From CAIMUS01 sp046347625 (GTDB taxonomy: Bacteria > Pseudomonadota > Gammaproteobacteria > Competibacterales > Competibacteraceae), in the NCBI GenBank assembly GCA_046347625.1, contig JAXMFU010000003.1, positions 868,001 through 932,000 on the forward strand: DNA of 64,000 nt. The letters are read 5' to 3'. Each line of letters opens with the position of its first letter. Within the stretch, counting starts at the first letter, position 1. A program made the position numbers and the translations under genes. Below the pieces are notes generated by a model, which had not been told where the DNA came from, searched no databases, and saw nothing but the letters and a program-made list of their open reading frames with translations. Of the stretch, positions 15,024 through 23,468 are shown piece by piece.

Positions 15024-16976
15024 TCACCCGGTAATCTCGCCAAGCAATTCCATAATCTCCCGACTCACGGCCTGCAAATCCGCGTCAATCGCCTCCAATG
15101 GGCGCGGCGGCGTATAGGTATAGAAATGCCGGTTGAACGGGATTTCATAGCCAATCCGGGTTTTGTCCTCGTCAATCCAGGCATCCGGCACATGTGGCTT
15201 TACCTCCCGCGTAAAATAAGCGTAGATGTCTTCCTTGAGTGGCACATTCTCGGTATCGCGGAGTTCCGGGTCCGGTTCGGGCTTGCCTTTACCGTCCGCG
15301 CAGATGTCCGCCGCTTCATCGCGCTCGGCAAACGCGAGCAGAACGGCTTTCAGTTGCGCGGGGCTGAGTTTCAGGTGACGGCGGGCGAGGGCGCTTTTCA
15401 GGTCTTTCGCAAAGGTCTCGCGGTTGGGGTAACGGCGCTCGGGATCGAGGGCGGCCAGCGCCGCGTGCAGTTCAGCGGCCTCATCGGGTTTGAGCTTGGC
15501 GATCTCCTTCGTCTCAGCCAGCCGCGCCAGCCGCTCGGGACTCGCCCGGAAGTTGAGCCGCAACGGCCGCTCCACCGTGATCGTGCGGTAGCCGAAATCG
15601 GCGTTATCGAAAATCCTGCTGTACGCCCCGGTCTCGAATTCGCCGTAGAGCGTAGTAATCCGGTCGATGTCCTCCGGTCCCAATTCCTTGCGCTTGGAAC
15701 CGAGCGACTTCCGCATCTTCTGGAAAAAGTCCGCCGCATCGATCAGTTGGATTTTCCCTTTCCGTTCCGGCGCCTTGTGATTGCTGAGCACCCAGATATA
15801 GGTGGCGATGCCGGTGTTGTAGAACATATCGGTGGGCAGCGCCACGATCGCTTCCAGCCAGTCGTTCTCGATGATCCATTTGCGGATGTTGGACTCGCCC
15901 GAGCCGGCGCCGCCGGTGAACAGCGGCGAACCGTTTAGGACAATGGCGATACGGCTCCCGCCCTGATTCACCGGACGCATTTTCGACAGCAGGTGCAGCA
16001 GAAACAGCAGACTGCCGTCCGAGACACGCGGCAGTCCGGCTCCGAAGCGGCCGGCAAAGCCCTTCTGCTCGTGCTCGCGGCGCACCTCGGCTTCGACCTT
16101 GCGCCACTCCACGCCGAAGGGCGGATTGGACAGCATGTAGTCGAAGGTCCGCTCGGGATGGCCGTCGCTGGTGAAGGTGTTGCCGAAGATAATGTTATCG
16201 ACATCCTGACCTTTGATCAGCATATCGGCCTTGCAGATGGCGAAGGACTCGGGGTTCAGTTCCTGGCCGAAGACGACCAGCCGGGCCTCCGGATTCATTG
16301 CCCGCAAATGCTCTTCGGCGATGGAGAGCATCCCACCGGTACCGGCGGCGGGATCGTAAATGCTGCGCACGATGCCGGGCTTGGCAAGCGCCTCGTCGTC
16401 GGCGTCGAAGAGCAGATTCACCATCAGCCGGATCACTTCGCGCGGGGTATAGTGCTCTCCCGCCGTTTCGTTGGAGAGTTCCGCAAAGCGCCGGATGAGT
16501 TCTTCGAAGATCAGCCCCATGTGGGCGTTATCGATAGTGCGGGGATGGAGGTCGAAGCCGGCGAACTTCTGTACGACCCGATAGAGCAGATTGGCGCCGT
16601 CCAGCCGCTCGATCTGATCGAAAAACTGATAGCGCTCGAAAATATCGCGGGTATTGGGGCTGAAGCCGTTGATATAAGCGATGAGGTTGGCCTTGATATT
16701 GGCGGGATCGGCCAGCAATTTTTTGAAGTCGAGCGGCGAGGTGTTATAGAAATTCTGCCCGGCCTTGCGGATCAGGAACGGCGCCGGCGGCAGATTGAGA
16801 GGTTTGCGCTTGTTGTATTCTTCCAGCACCGCGGCCTTGGTATCTTCCAGCACGCCGTCCAGCCGACGCAGCAGAGTGAACGGCAGGATCGCCTTGCCGT
16901 AATCGGATTGTTTGTAATCGCCGCGCAGCAGATCGGCGACGGACCACAGAAAGGCGGCGGTGGCAGTGAAATTCAT
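15024..16976 (-). CDS. hsdM: Type I restriction-modification DNA methyltransferase subunit M
   Basis: The 650-residue adenine methyltransferase has an N-terminal helical HsdM domain (FLWSVADLLRGDYKQSDYGK), the SAM-binding motif DPAAGTGGML (208-217) and the catalytic NPPFGVEW (284-291). It is the first gene of the hsdM-hsdS-hsdR operon. The length is larger than the E. coli-type ~530 residues because of a C-terminal extension with KDLKSALARRHLKLSP, common in this HsdM subgroup. With HsdS it methylates the recognition site and protects host DNA. No promoter was identified with confidence in the 74 bp separating it from the Uma2 gene. Confidence 0.95.
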   Translation of the reverse strand: MNFTATAAFLWSVADLLRGDYKQSDYGKAILPFTLLRRLDGVLEDTKAAVLEEYNKRKPLNLPPAPFLIRKAGQNFYNTSPLDFKKLLADPANIKANLIAYINGFSPNTRDIFERYQFFDQIERLDGANLLYRVVQKFAGFDLHPRTIDNAHMGLIFEELIRRFAELSNETAGEHYTPREVIRLMVNLLFDADDEALAKPGIVRSIYDPAAGTGGMLSIAEEHLRAMNPEARLVVFGQELNPESFAICKADMLIKGQDVDNIIFGNTFTSDGHPERTFDYMLSNPPFGVEWRKVEAEVRREHEQKGFAGRFGAGLPRVSDGSLLFLLHLLSKMRPVNQGGSRIAIVLNGSPLFTGGAGSGESNIRKWIIENDWLEAIVALPTDMFYNTGIATYIWVLSNHKAPERKGKIQLIDAADFFQKMRKSLGSKRKELGPEDIDRITTLYGEFETGAYSRIFDNADFGYRTITVERPLRLNFRASPERLARLAETKEIAKLKPDEAAELHAALAALDPERRYPNRETFAKDLKSALARRHLKLSPAQLKAVLLAFAERDEAADICADGKGKPEPDPELRDTENVPLKEDIYAYFTREVKPHVPDAWIDEDKTRIGYEIPFNRHFYTYTPPRPLEAIDADLQAVSREIMELLGEITG

Positions 16977-17050
16977 AGTTCTGAGAATTGTTGTGATTGG
17001 GTGATGGGCGGCTGCCGGTAGGTTATGGGCTTGGTTTTTTACGGTACGGA

Positions 17051-17851
17051 CTAAATCTTTTCAGGATCGAAGCCCTGCGTCCGAAGATAAGCGGCCAGCC
17101 GTTCCGCCCGCTGGCATTCTTCTTCCGCCCGCCGGCGTTCTTCTTCCGCCCGCCGGCGTTCCTGTTCCGTCCGTTGACGTTCCTGTTCCAGGCGTTCCGC
17201 TCCCCAGAGCAACAGTTTGCCGCCGGCATCCCACCAACGCAGCCAGCGCCCGGTCCGATCCGCTTTGGTACCCTGCCAAATGCCCAGAAACAGTTGCAGA
17301 GGCGCAATCCAGTAGCGACCCTGTGGATCCGCCTGTTGTAATTGGTAACTGTCATCCGCCAACCGACGTACCTCCAGCGTACCGATCTCCGGCTCGAAGA
17401 TGACATAGTAAGGCACCTGTAAAATGCGCTCGTAATACCAGAACTTGCCATAAGGAAAGAAGGGACGGGAGGAGTACTCGCCGTTATCGGTTTCCGATAG
17501 AAACTCGATCACCAGGGCCGGCACTTCCCCTTCGAGATGCGGCGAATAGCTGCGGCGCGCCCGTGGCGGATCCAGGGGAAGTACATGCGGGACATAAAAC
17601 CAATCCGGCGCTTTGACGATGGTCTTGCCATTCACGGCGGCGCAAATGGCCACATTGGCGGCAACCAGGCGCTCCGGAGTATCCAGCAGGCCGGCCAGTT
17701 CCAGACTTTCCCGCAAGGCGGTGGCTAACAAGGAATGATCGGTATTGTCCACGGGTTCATCCGGTAAACGATAATCATCCGGCAATCGCTCCCAACTGAC
17801 CTGATAGACCAGTTCGGGAACGCCGGAAGGAACTTGAATAACGGCGGCCAT
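17051..17851 (-). CDS. Uma2 family endonuclease-like protein with coiled-coil tail
   Basis: The 266-residue protein has a Uma2/DUF820 core (VKAPDWFYVPHV, then PALVIEFLSET, a restriction-endonuclease-like fold) and a C-terminal stretch of RRRAEEE/RTEQE heptads ending TQGFDPEKI. Such proteins are abundant in cyanobacteria and some filamentous or floc-forming bacteria; their targets are unknown. The coiled coil is encoded by a short imperfect DNA repeat. A second Uma2 gene with a longer coiled coil is at 46031-46891, not closely similar in the core. Confidence 0.8.
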   Translation of the reverse strand: MAAVIQVPSGVPELVYQVSWERLPDDYRLPDEPVDNTDHSLLATALRESLELAGLLDTPERLVAANVAICAAVNGKTIVKAPDWFYVPHVLPLDPPRARRSYSPHLEGEVPALVIEFLSETDNGEYSSRPFFPYGKFWYYERILQVPYYVIFEPEIGTLEVRRLADDSYQLQQADPQGRYWIAPLQLFLGIWQGTKADRTGRWLRWWDAGGKLLLWGAERLEQERQRTEQERRRAEEERRRAEEECQRAERLAAYLRTQGFDPEKI

Positions 17852-17937
17852 AATGTAAACCTCGACTCCGCTGTCTCCTAAAGAGTGTCAACAATATCAC
17901 GCCTTCCGGTCATGATCATCATTGCTCGCACCCATAG

Positions 17938-19410
17938 TCAGTTTCTGTGCCGTTTGCCGAAGCCGATTCCCAGCAGGCCAAGGCTCAGCAGAGCAAAAGT
18001 AGTGGGTTCCGCCACTATATCGATGCGCGCCGTATAGGCATCGAAAGTCAATAATGGATTGTCGCCTGTGGAATTTGAATTATCCGCCCAGACGGCATGC
18101 ACGACGTTATCGAAAAAGTCCAAACCGATGTAATCCCCAAAATCGAAACCAGGATCGTTATTGTCTGTGACTTGTGCAGCAATCAGGGCTGAAGACTTAC
18201 CTTCGCTGATCTTGAAGTTTGGCACGAAACTCAACCCGCCATCGAGGCTCAGCGTTCCCCATAATTCCACTTCCTCGTTGGCGTCGATGCCGTCACATTG
18301 CCCGTCGCTGCTGGAGCCCTGGTCGTTGCGCGCATCGTACCAGACGATCGCCAGATTGCCGGTCACCGAATCCAAGGCGATTTTGGGTAAGAACTGGGAG
18401 CAGTGAGTCTTATCGTCGTTGATTCTTCGAGAATCGCTCCAGTGTTGGCCGTCGTCATCGGAGTAGCGGAGCATGATATCGGTATCATTGCTCTCATCGG
18501 GATTCTCGTCAGTGTAAACCAGGAACAATCGGTTCGTGTTGAGATTCCAGGCCAACCCTGCTTCGGCGTCCACGGTGCGATTTGGCTGTGCGGGCAGGAA
18601 GTCGTATGCACCGACATTGGTGAGCGTAGCTACAACGGGTGCACCGAAGGCGCCGCCGATACCGTCCGGGTTAATATTGATGTTGATGGGATCATTAGGG
18701 CCTTGATCTGAGTAGTTGTAACTATATTGATGGGCCACGGCCACTTTGCCTCCGGGACCAATGGCGATGTCACCAAGACTTTCTCCATAGGAATCGGGTA
18801 CCTCTTGCGGTGTAGAGAAAGGACTCAGCCCTAAGTTTGTAACGGTGGCGTTCGCGGTCATTAAATAACCCGTATCGGTATTGTTCCATGTGACCCATAC
18901 CGATTGTTCTCCAGCCGACTTCCCAGGTCCGACGACGATGGTAGGCTCATCCCCACCGCCGAAATTGGCCAGGTTTGTCCAGGTTTGGCCGTGGTCAGCG
19001 CTGATTCCCACGATAACCTGTAAAGGATTACTATTATTCAGATAGGCCGTATACAGATTGCCGAAAGTGTCCGATGCCAGGCTGGGATCACAGCAGGCCG
19101 GGTCAAGGTTATCTGCTCCATTGGCATACTCACCGCGTAACCAGGAATTGGGTTTATTGCCCCCGCCGTCCGTGCTTCGGGCCGATGCCAGATGATCTCC
19201 ATAGCCACCGCTACCATTCGCGGCGATGAAGATGTTGTTCGGGTTGGCACGGTCGATAGTCACAGCTTGCTCTGCCTGGGTGTTAGGCGCCTGGGTAACG
19301 TTAATGTTGGGACCGATAAGTATTCCCGCAAAGGCTGAAGAGCTAACTATACATCCCAACAATATCACCACTCCCAAAGGTGCTTTAGAGCTAGGTTTCA
19401 CGTGTTTCAT
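17938..19410 (-). CDS. Secreted BNR/sialidase-fold protein with PEP-CTERM anchor
   Basis: The 490-residue protein begins with an export signal (PLGVVILLGCIVSSSAFA) and ends with a PEP-CTERM sorting signal: AEPTTFALLSLGLLGIGF followed by the basic GKRHRN. Between them lie Asp-box-like repeats (SARSTDGGG, ISADHGQTW, SDDDGQHWSD, SLDGGLSF) typical of beta-propeller sialidase-like folds. PEP-CTERM proteins are processed by an exosortase and linked to exopolysaccharide production, so this product is probably delivered to the envelope or biofilm matrix. No sialidase catalytic set is evident, so I infer a structural or binding role rather than enzymatic. The exosortase is not in this window. Confidence 0.8.
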   Translation of the reverse strand: MKHVKPSSKAPLGVVILLGCIVSSSAFAGILIGPNINVTQAPNTQAEQAVTIDRANPNNIFIAANGSGGYGDHLASARSTDGGGNKPNSWLRGEYANGADNLDPACCDPSLASDTFGNLYTAYLNNSNPLQVIVGISADHGQTWTNLANFGGGDEPTIVVGPGKSAGEQSVWVTWNNTDTGYLMTANATVTNLGLSPFSTPQEVPDSYGESLGDIAIGPGGKVAVAHQYSYNYSDQGPNDPINININPDGIGGAFGAPVVATLTNVGAYDFLPAQPNRTVDAEAGLAWNLNTNRLFLVYTDENPDESNDTDIMLRYSDDDGQHWSDSRRINDDKTHCSQFLPKIALDSVTGNLAIVWYDARNDQGSSSDGQCDGIDANEEVELWGTLSLDGGLSFVPNFKISEGKSSALIAAQVTDNNDPGFDFGDYIGLDFFDNVVHAVWADNSNSTGDNPLLTFDAYTARIDIVAEPTTFALLSLGLLGIGFGKRHRN

Positions 19411-19490
19411 TTTCGATACTCTCCAGTCGATGTGGTTAATTATCAGTTTTGACAGCGTAGGTACGACCCCATACGCGCCAGTTTAAGAGG

Positions 19491-19515
19491 TAGGGTGGGC
19501 AGCTTGTCTGCCCAC
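19491..19515. repeat. TAGGGTGGGC palindromic repeat, copy 1
   Basis: GTGGGCAGCTTGTCTGCCCAC forms a short hairpin in the 174-bp gap between the PEP-CTERM gene and the toxin-antitoxin genes. The same TAGGGTGGGC motif recurs at 22615-22679 and 57836-57959. No gene or promoter is otherwise visible in this gap. Confidence 0.6.
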
Positions 19516-19584
19516 GCTGCTTGAAATACCAGTGGTTGTAGGATGGGCAAAGGCATGCTAATGCCGTGCCCATCAGCATTTCTA

Positions 19585-19779
19585 TTAGGCAAGTTCAGGC
19601 ACATGCTGGTCCTCATATTTCTTAATCAGCGCTCCTACGATCTCTATTAGTGAAGCCAGCGGATGCGATTCGTTTTCTCCGACTTCATCGAGCAGGCTAT
19701 CGATAAATGTAACCAGTCGCTCGTATTTTTCCCCTGTATGAGGTACGTAGCATACCAAGCACTCAACGTTATGCTTCAT
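19585..19779 (-). CDS. Small HigA-antitoxin-like N-terminal fragment
   Basis: The 64-residue product (MKHNVECLV...) resembles the helical N-terminal region of HigA-type antitoxins, especially SLIEIVGALIKKYEDQHVPEL, but it stops where the XRE helix-turn-helix domain should begin. Its ATG overlaps the last 11 nt of the RelE-type toxin gene upstream, so it is translationally linked to it. An earlier in-frame start at 19827 would lie deeper inside the toxin gene. Either this is a truncated antitoxin left by rearrangement, or a small third component of the toxin-antitoxin operon. Identification is tentative. Confidence 0.45.
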   Translation of the reverse strand: MKHNVECLVCYVPHTGEKYERLVTFIDSLLDEVGENESHPLASLIEIVGALIKKYEDQHVPELA

Positions 19780-20065
19780 TTCGTCCAATCCAATAATCCG
19801 GTCTTCTGTGCTGATGGGCAACAGCAATTATGAAGATATGATCGGCTTCAATAGAATAGAGGAGCTTGTATGGGAACTTATGGAGAAGGCACTTCCTCAC
19901 ATCGCCGCCGCTACTTGACCACGCTTCCGGATATTTTAATATTCTTTTCACCGCTATATACACTTCTTTGCGAAACCGCTTACCAAGACCACGATATTGA
20001 ATTTCATAATAACGAGTTGCATCATCAAGCTCTTGCTTGGCGAGCTTTGAAAAGATGATTTTCAT
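19769..20065 (-). CDS. RelE/ParE-family toxin
   Basis: The 98-residue protein matches the ParE/RelE toxin fold: KLAKQELDDATRYYE at the start, then RFRKEVYIAVKRIL and a C-terminal KFPYKLLYSIEADHIFIIAVAHQHRRPDYW. The HQHRRPDYW end is typical of the toxins paired with small addiction-module antitoxins. It overlaps its upstream antitoxin gene by 4 nt. ParE members poison gyrase while RelE members cut mRNA on ribosomes; sequence alone does not decide which, although the family tail favours ParE-like. Confidence 0.85.
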   Translation of the reverse strand: MKIIFSKLAKQELDDATRYYEIQYRGLGKRFRKEVYIAVKRILKYPEAWSSSGGDVRKCLLHKFPYKLLYSIEADHIFIIAVAHQHRRPDYWIGRNEA

Positions 20066-20271
20066 TTTTCTTCTTTGAAAATCTTTTCCATTGGAATGCC
20101 TTCCAATTCTCCGGCCCGATATGCCTTAAGCCTTTTTTCAGCTTCTTCTATCCATATAGCATCAAGGTCATAGTCTGGCTCATCCAAACTTTTTAGTATA
20201 CTCTCCACTAGAATGAACCTTTCCTCCGGTTTTAACTGCAAAGCTTGTTCAAGTATCTCTTTACTGCCCAT
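20062..20271 (-). CDS. Addiction module antitoxin
   Basis: The 69-residue protein (MGSKEILEQALQLKPEERFI...) has the conserved LKPEERFILVESILKSLDEPD and AEKRLKAYRAGELEGIP elements of the short addiction-module component family. The ATG at 20271 is chosen because GAGAGG precedes it by about 8 nt; an upstream in-frame start at 20322 would add a non-family N-terminus that is simply duplicated intergenic DNA. It is the first gene of the antitoxin-toxin pair and overlaps the toxin by ATGA-type coupling. Confidence 0.85.
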   Translation of the reverse strand: MGSKEILEQALQLKPEERFILVESILKSLDEPDYDLDAIWIEEAEKRLKAYRAGELEGIPMEKIFKEEK

Positions 20272-20376
20272 GACGCTTACCTCTCTATTACATGAACATA
20301 ATGGCTTACATAACCAGCCCACGTTGTTAGATCGTAAATTGATCCCTGGATTCCGCTCCGCTTGCGCTTCGCTCCA
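20268..20376. repeat. Duplicated upstream segment, copy 1
   Basis: About 109 bp immediately upstream of the addiction-module antitoxin start (GCTTACCTCTCTATTACATG... to ...CGCTTCGCTCCA) is repeated nearly exactly at 23469-23577. It contains the ribosome-binding region of the antitoxin gene and very probably its promoter. The group II intron starts right after the end of this copy. Confidence 0.85.
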
Positions 20377-20415
20377 GGTTGGGTAGGGTTCGATGTTACC
20401 ATCTCCCCCTCCCGT

Positions 20416-20691
20416 TCAAACCGGACGTGCAACTTTCACTGCATCCGGCTTATGGTCACAAGTGGCTTTGTTGGCCGTTGCCATTGTCCTATGATGAATC
20501 ATGTGGCAAGCTCTATGTACCCTTAGTCGGTTGTTAAGCTTGTTGTTGGTACGGTTAAGATCCCTGTGGTGGAGATGTATTTCCATATTTTCCGTCATGG
20601 AGAGGCCGCACCACCCACATTTTCCCGCTTGGCGCTTGAATACTTTGGCTCGGAGCGTTCCTTCATATCGCCTGTGATTCCTCTGTACCCA
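20416..20691 (-). pseudogene. HNH endonuclease domain of the intron protein, beyond an in-frame TAG
   Basis: The same reading frame continues after the TAG at 20692-20694 with WVQRNHRRYEGTLRAKVFK and then a recognisable HNH domain: CGWCGLSM, HLHHRDLN, and HRACHMIHH. It ends at a TGA at 20416-20418, with its last ~11 codons running through domain V. Full-length intron proteins of this type have RT, maturase and HNH endonuclease in one chain. Here a single codon, expected to be Tyr before Trp, has become TAG. The intron may still splice, but second-strand cleavage by this protein would be lost. Confidence 0.75.
20418..20451 (-). ncRNA. Group II intron domain V
   Basis: The 34-nt hairpin has the canonical form AAGCCGGATGCAGTGAAAGT ... 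ACGTCCGGTTT on the minus strand, including the catalytic AGC near its 5' side, the GAAA tetraloop and the bulge before the closing stem. It is the catalytic core of the intron ribozyme, and appears intact. Unusually, the HNH reading frame extends through it. Confidence 0.85.
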
Positions 20692-21987
20692 CTATTTCCA
20701 GTCTCCGTCGTAGGGTGACTTCTCCCCTTTGACGTTGATGTGTCGGTTGACTTTATATCTTGGCTTGGGGAGTCCTATTCCTAGCTTCTGATACACATAT
20801 TGGTCTAATTCCCACCACTCTTTCTTGGCCTTTCCAAGGTCCGAGTATTGGTAGAATCGGCGTTTTCCATCCGTTATCCTCTGTATCTTCTGTACCACTT
20901 TGTCCTTGGGTAAACCTGATGCTGTTATTAGGTCTCGTATCTTCTTCTTGGTCTTGTCTAACCATCCTTTCTTGGGCTTGCTGGCGGATATGCCACTGGG
21001 CTTACGGTGGAAGTTAAGACCAAGGAAGTCGAAACCGCCTTTCATGTCAACCAGTTTAGTCTTACTGGCTTTGACGTTTAAACCTCTTATTGCTAGGAAG
21101 TTGTCAATCTCAGTTTTCAGACCTTCAACCTCTTCTCCTTTCCTGATGACATATACCATGTCATCCGCATAGCGGACACAACTGCCGAGAGCTTCCACGC
21201 CCTTGAGTGAAATGGTTGCCAGTAGTGGGCTGATCACTCCACCTTGCGGCGTTCCTTGTTCTGTGCTTTCAGAGCTTCTGAAATCCACAATAACGCCTGC
21301 TTTCAGCGTTTTAAACAAGGCATGACAGTATTGTTTGGGTAGTTCGACTCGTTTGATTAAGTCCATATGATCAATTCGGTCAAAGCACTTTTCAATATCC
21401 AACTCATATATGTACTCTGAAAACTTGGAGCTTGCAATACTCCCCTTACAGGTTCTTACCCAGATTACTTTATGCGCGTCCCAACATCCTCTACCGGGTC
21501 TAAATCCATACGAGTTGGCATGAAACGTTGCCTCCGCGCAGGGTTCTAGTGCTAGCGTGACTAGCGCTTGCCATGCTCGGTCTGCCAGGGTTGGAATCCC
21601 GAGTTTCCTGTAGGTCCCATCTGCTTTAGGGATCACTACCCTTCTAGCCGGCGATGGTTTCCATTGGCCGGCTTCCGTTTCTAATTGTCTCACCAATTCC
21701 ATCCTTTGGTTCTCGGTGAGAACCGTTTTACCGTCAATGCCGGCAGTTCTCTTGCCTGCATTCAGTTGTGTCACCTTTCTGACTGCCAAGAACCGGGCTG
21801 CCCTTGACTTGAGAAGTAATCGTTGTAACCGTTTGACCTTCTTCAGGTTACCTTGCTTTCTGGCGGCGTATATTCTCTGTTGTAGACGAAACACTACCTT
21901 CTCAAACTTCTTCCAGGGTTTTGTCTCCCAGGGTTCGTTCTCGAAGTTCGCCGGCGTGTTTCGCCTACTAACATGACTGTTGTGCAT
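20692..21987 (-). CDS. ltrA: Group II intron reverse transcriptase/maturase
   Basis: The 431-residue protein has the RT blocks in order: VVIPKADGTYRKLGIPTLADR (120-139), SYGFRPGRG (159-167), ELDIEKCFDRIDH, TPQGGVISPLLA (246-257), VRYADDMVYV (271-280) with the catalytic YADD, then the maturase (X) domain with RRFYQYSDLGKAK. It ends at SPYDGDWK followed by TAG, in the position where the chain would normally proceed to an HNH domain. Start ATG 21987 is preceded by AGGAAGG. RT and maturase regions are intact, so splicing assistance is possible. AT-richer codon use than the surroundings marks it as acquired. Confidence 0.9.
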   Translation of the reverse strand: MHNSHVSRRNTPANFENEPWETKPWKKFEKVVFRLQQRIYAARKQGNLKKVKRLQRLLLKSRAARFLAVRKVTQLNAGKRTAGIDGKTVLTENQRMELVRQLETEAGQWKPSPARRVVIPKADGTYRKLGIPTLADRAWQALVTLALEPCAEATFHANSYGFRPGRGCWDAHKVIWVRTCKGSIASSKFSEYIYELDIEKCFDRIDHMDLIKRVELPKQYCHALFKTLKAGVIVDFRSSESTEQGTPQGGVISPLLATISLKGVEALGSCVRYADDMVYVIRKGEEVEGLKTEIDNFLAIRGLNVKASKTKLVDMKGGFDFLGLNFHRKPSGISASKPKKGWLDKTKKKIRDLITASGLPKDKVVQKIQRITDGKRRFYQYSDLGKAKKEWWELDQYVYQKLGIGLPKPRYKVNRHINVKGEKSPYDGDWK

Positions 21988-22614
21988 AGAAACCTTCCTG
22001 CTATTCGTGCTGACAACATACCTTAATACGCCCTTGTGATCCACAGGGGTAGTTACGCTCCTGCGCTTTCACCCCAATCCTACTGACGGCTTACCGCTAA
22101 AGATTGATTGACCTTCCACCGCGTCCGTGCGGGAGTAAGTCGTCATTTATCCGTTCCGAGAGCCTGCTTTTCGGTGACTTTAGGTAATGGCACTTGCACC
22201 CATCAACCTCTCAAGGCGACCGTTCTTCCTGGCAGAGACGGCGAGAGCGTGTTGATCAACGGGTTAATCGGTTTCACCCGTTGCGTATAGGATGCTTTCT
22301 TAGCTCATTTCACGTTGACCCGGACGGGCTTGTTTACCGTGGTCACTTGTCAGTCCCCAGTGTGGCCGGTACTGCTTTACCGCCGCGCCTCTGGTTGGGA
22401 CTCCCGCTTCCATTACCGGGCTTTCTACCCAAGCTCTTATCCTACTCGGTGATCAGCCTTTCGGACTGGGCAGGTTATAGACTTCACCTTGCCTCTAGGT
22501 GGCCGGATTTTAACCGGCATCCGTCTCTCAGTTCAGTTAGCTTCCTTGCCAATCTGCCAGCCTTATAACCGCCTTATTTTCGGGCTGGAACGAACCACAC
22601 GGCTACGCTTGCTT

Positions 22615-22679
22615 GTAGGGTGGGCACGGCCCACCTTTAAAACCAGGGTTCGGAAAAAGGTGGGCCATACCCACCCTAC
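22615..22679. repeat. TAGGGTGGGC palindromic repeat, copy 2
   Basis: An inverted repeat begins GTAGGGTGGGCACGGCCCACC and ends GGTGGGCCATACCCACCCTAC, forming arms around a ~25-bp centre. It lies directly 5' of the group II intron and next to the end of the small gene at 22676. Related copies are at 19491 and 57836. Confidence 0.7.
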
Positions 22680-22885
22680 CCGGCTGGGCGTTTCCAATTT
22701 TCCATGGCAAGGCCGCTTATTTCTTCTAGGCTTTTATCCGGCCATAAATCCCTCTGCCATTGGGTGTAGTCGAAAGGTTCCCGCAGGATCAAGCTGACAA
22801 ACCGTTCGGCTTGGACCACACCAAGTGCGGTAATCAGTGCTTCGATTCCACGCAATTTCAGTTCAGTATCGGTAATCGTATTCAT
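22676..22885 (-). CDS. Small protein downstream of PIN gene
   Basis: The 69-residue protein (MNTITDTELKLRGIEALITAL...) has a conserved-looking motif LILREPFDYTQWQRDLWPDKSLEEI. I recall similar small proteins accompanying PIN-domain genes, but I have no named family for it. Its start overlaps the 3' end of the PIN pseudogene by 23 nt, so the two were once translationally coupled. Role as antitoxin is an inference from size and position. The reading frame itself is intact, unlike that of its partner. Confidence 0.55.
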   Translation of the reverse strand: MNTITDTELKLRGIEALITALGVVQAERFVSLILREPFDYTQWQRDLWPDKSLEEISGLAMENWKRPAG

Positions 22886-23313
22886 CGACAGCCCCAATGA
22901 AGTTGACCGGGTTCATGACTCGGATTTGAGATATATTGACCAGCTTTTTCAGCAATTTGTCGTCGGTGGACAGGAAGCAATCCGCTTCTCCTTTGATGGC
23001 CGATGCAACATGCAAGGCATCCTTGGGTTTAATCCCCTTTGCCAGCAATTCGTGGGCGATGGCAAGCAAACCATTGGATTCCAGTATCAGGGCTGAAGCC
23101 AAGTTTTTCCATCGGGCTATAGTGTGTTTTCTTGCTTGGAAGGGGTTTTGCACGTTCTCAAATTCCAAGATGTATGACCATACCAATTGCAAGTCTCCCT
23201 GTTTGATCCTGGCTTGGATATACAGTTTCGCTTCGGTTTCCAGCCGGACACGGAGATGGTTCTGATCGTCGAAAGGGCGGGTTGAATACGCAGTTATCCA
23301 GCTATATTCGCAT
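22863..23313 (-). pseudogene. PIN-domain toxin, disrupted near its start
   Basis: Residues from RPFDDQN onward read as a PIN protein: ETEAKLYIQARIKQGDLQLV, WSYILEFENVQNPF, GIKPKDALHVASAIKGEADCFLSTDD. The expected beginning (MRIYLDNCVFNRPFDD) is present in DNA from the ATG at 23313, but its fourth codon is TAG (23302-23304) where Tyr is expected, and one extra C in the run at 23275-23283 shifts the frame before RPFDD. The first catalytic aspartate (LDN) is therefore separated from the remainder. Both lesions would have to be bypassed to make toxin. Confidence 0.8.
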
Positions 23314-23468
23314 GACGGCTGTTGACGACTTTTTCGCTGCTTCAAGTCAAAAAAGAAGGGGCAGATACTGTCTTTTGCTTCATTGGATTTGGGAAAAGGC
23401 AAGACCTGACCCCATTTTTCGTTATCACTTTGCCGGAAAACGTGGTCCGTTCCCTATTTCCATTACCG

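Larger units (their letters stand above)
20378..22600 (-). mobile_element. Group II intron
   Basis: The element is on the minus strand. The inferred 5' end is GTGTGGTTCG at 22600, the 3' end is near CCCTACCCAAC at 20378, both estimated to within a few bases. It has a long non-coding 5' portion (domains I-III, 22600 to ~22000), an intron-encoded reverse transcriptase/maturase, a typical domain V (20418-20451) and a domain VI hairpin after it. The flanks, ending in GCGTAGCC and resuming with CTGGAGC, are parts of a repeat that is uninterrupted elsewhere in the window (for example near 24405), which supports insertion into that repeat. It lies upstream of a toxin-antitoxin operon in the same direction. 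Confidence 0.85.

Noticed and set aside
22045..22600. Small plus-strand open frames in the 5' part of the group II intron.
   Set aside because: This is structured intron RNA on the minus strand; the frames have no protein-like features.
7000..23304. Stop-codon recoding of TAG, suggested by in-frame TAG codons in the CHAT gene, the intron protein and the PIN gene.
   Set aside because: TAG ends nuoL and nuoK with the next gene starting at once, so TAG is an ordinary stop here; the three cases are in accessory genes that also show other decay.
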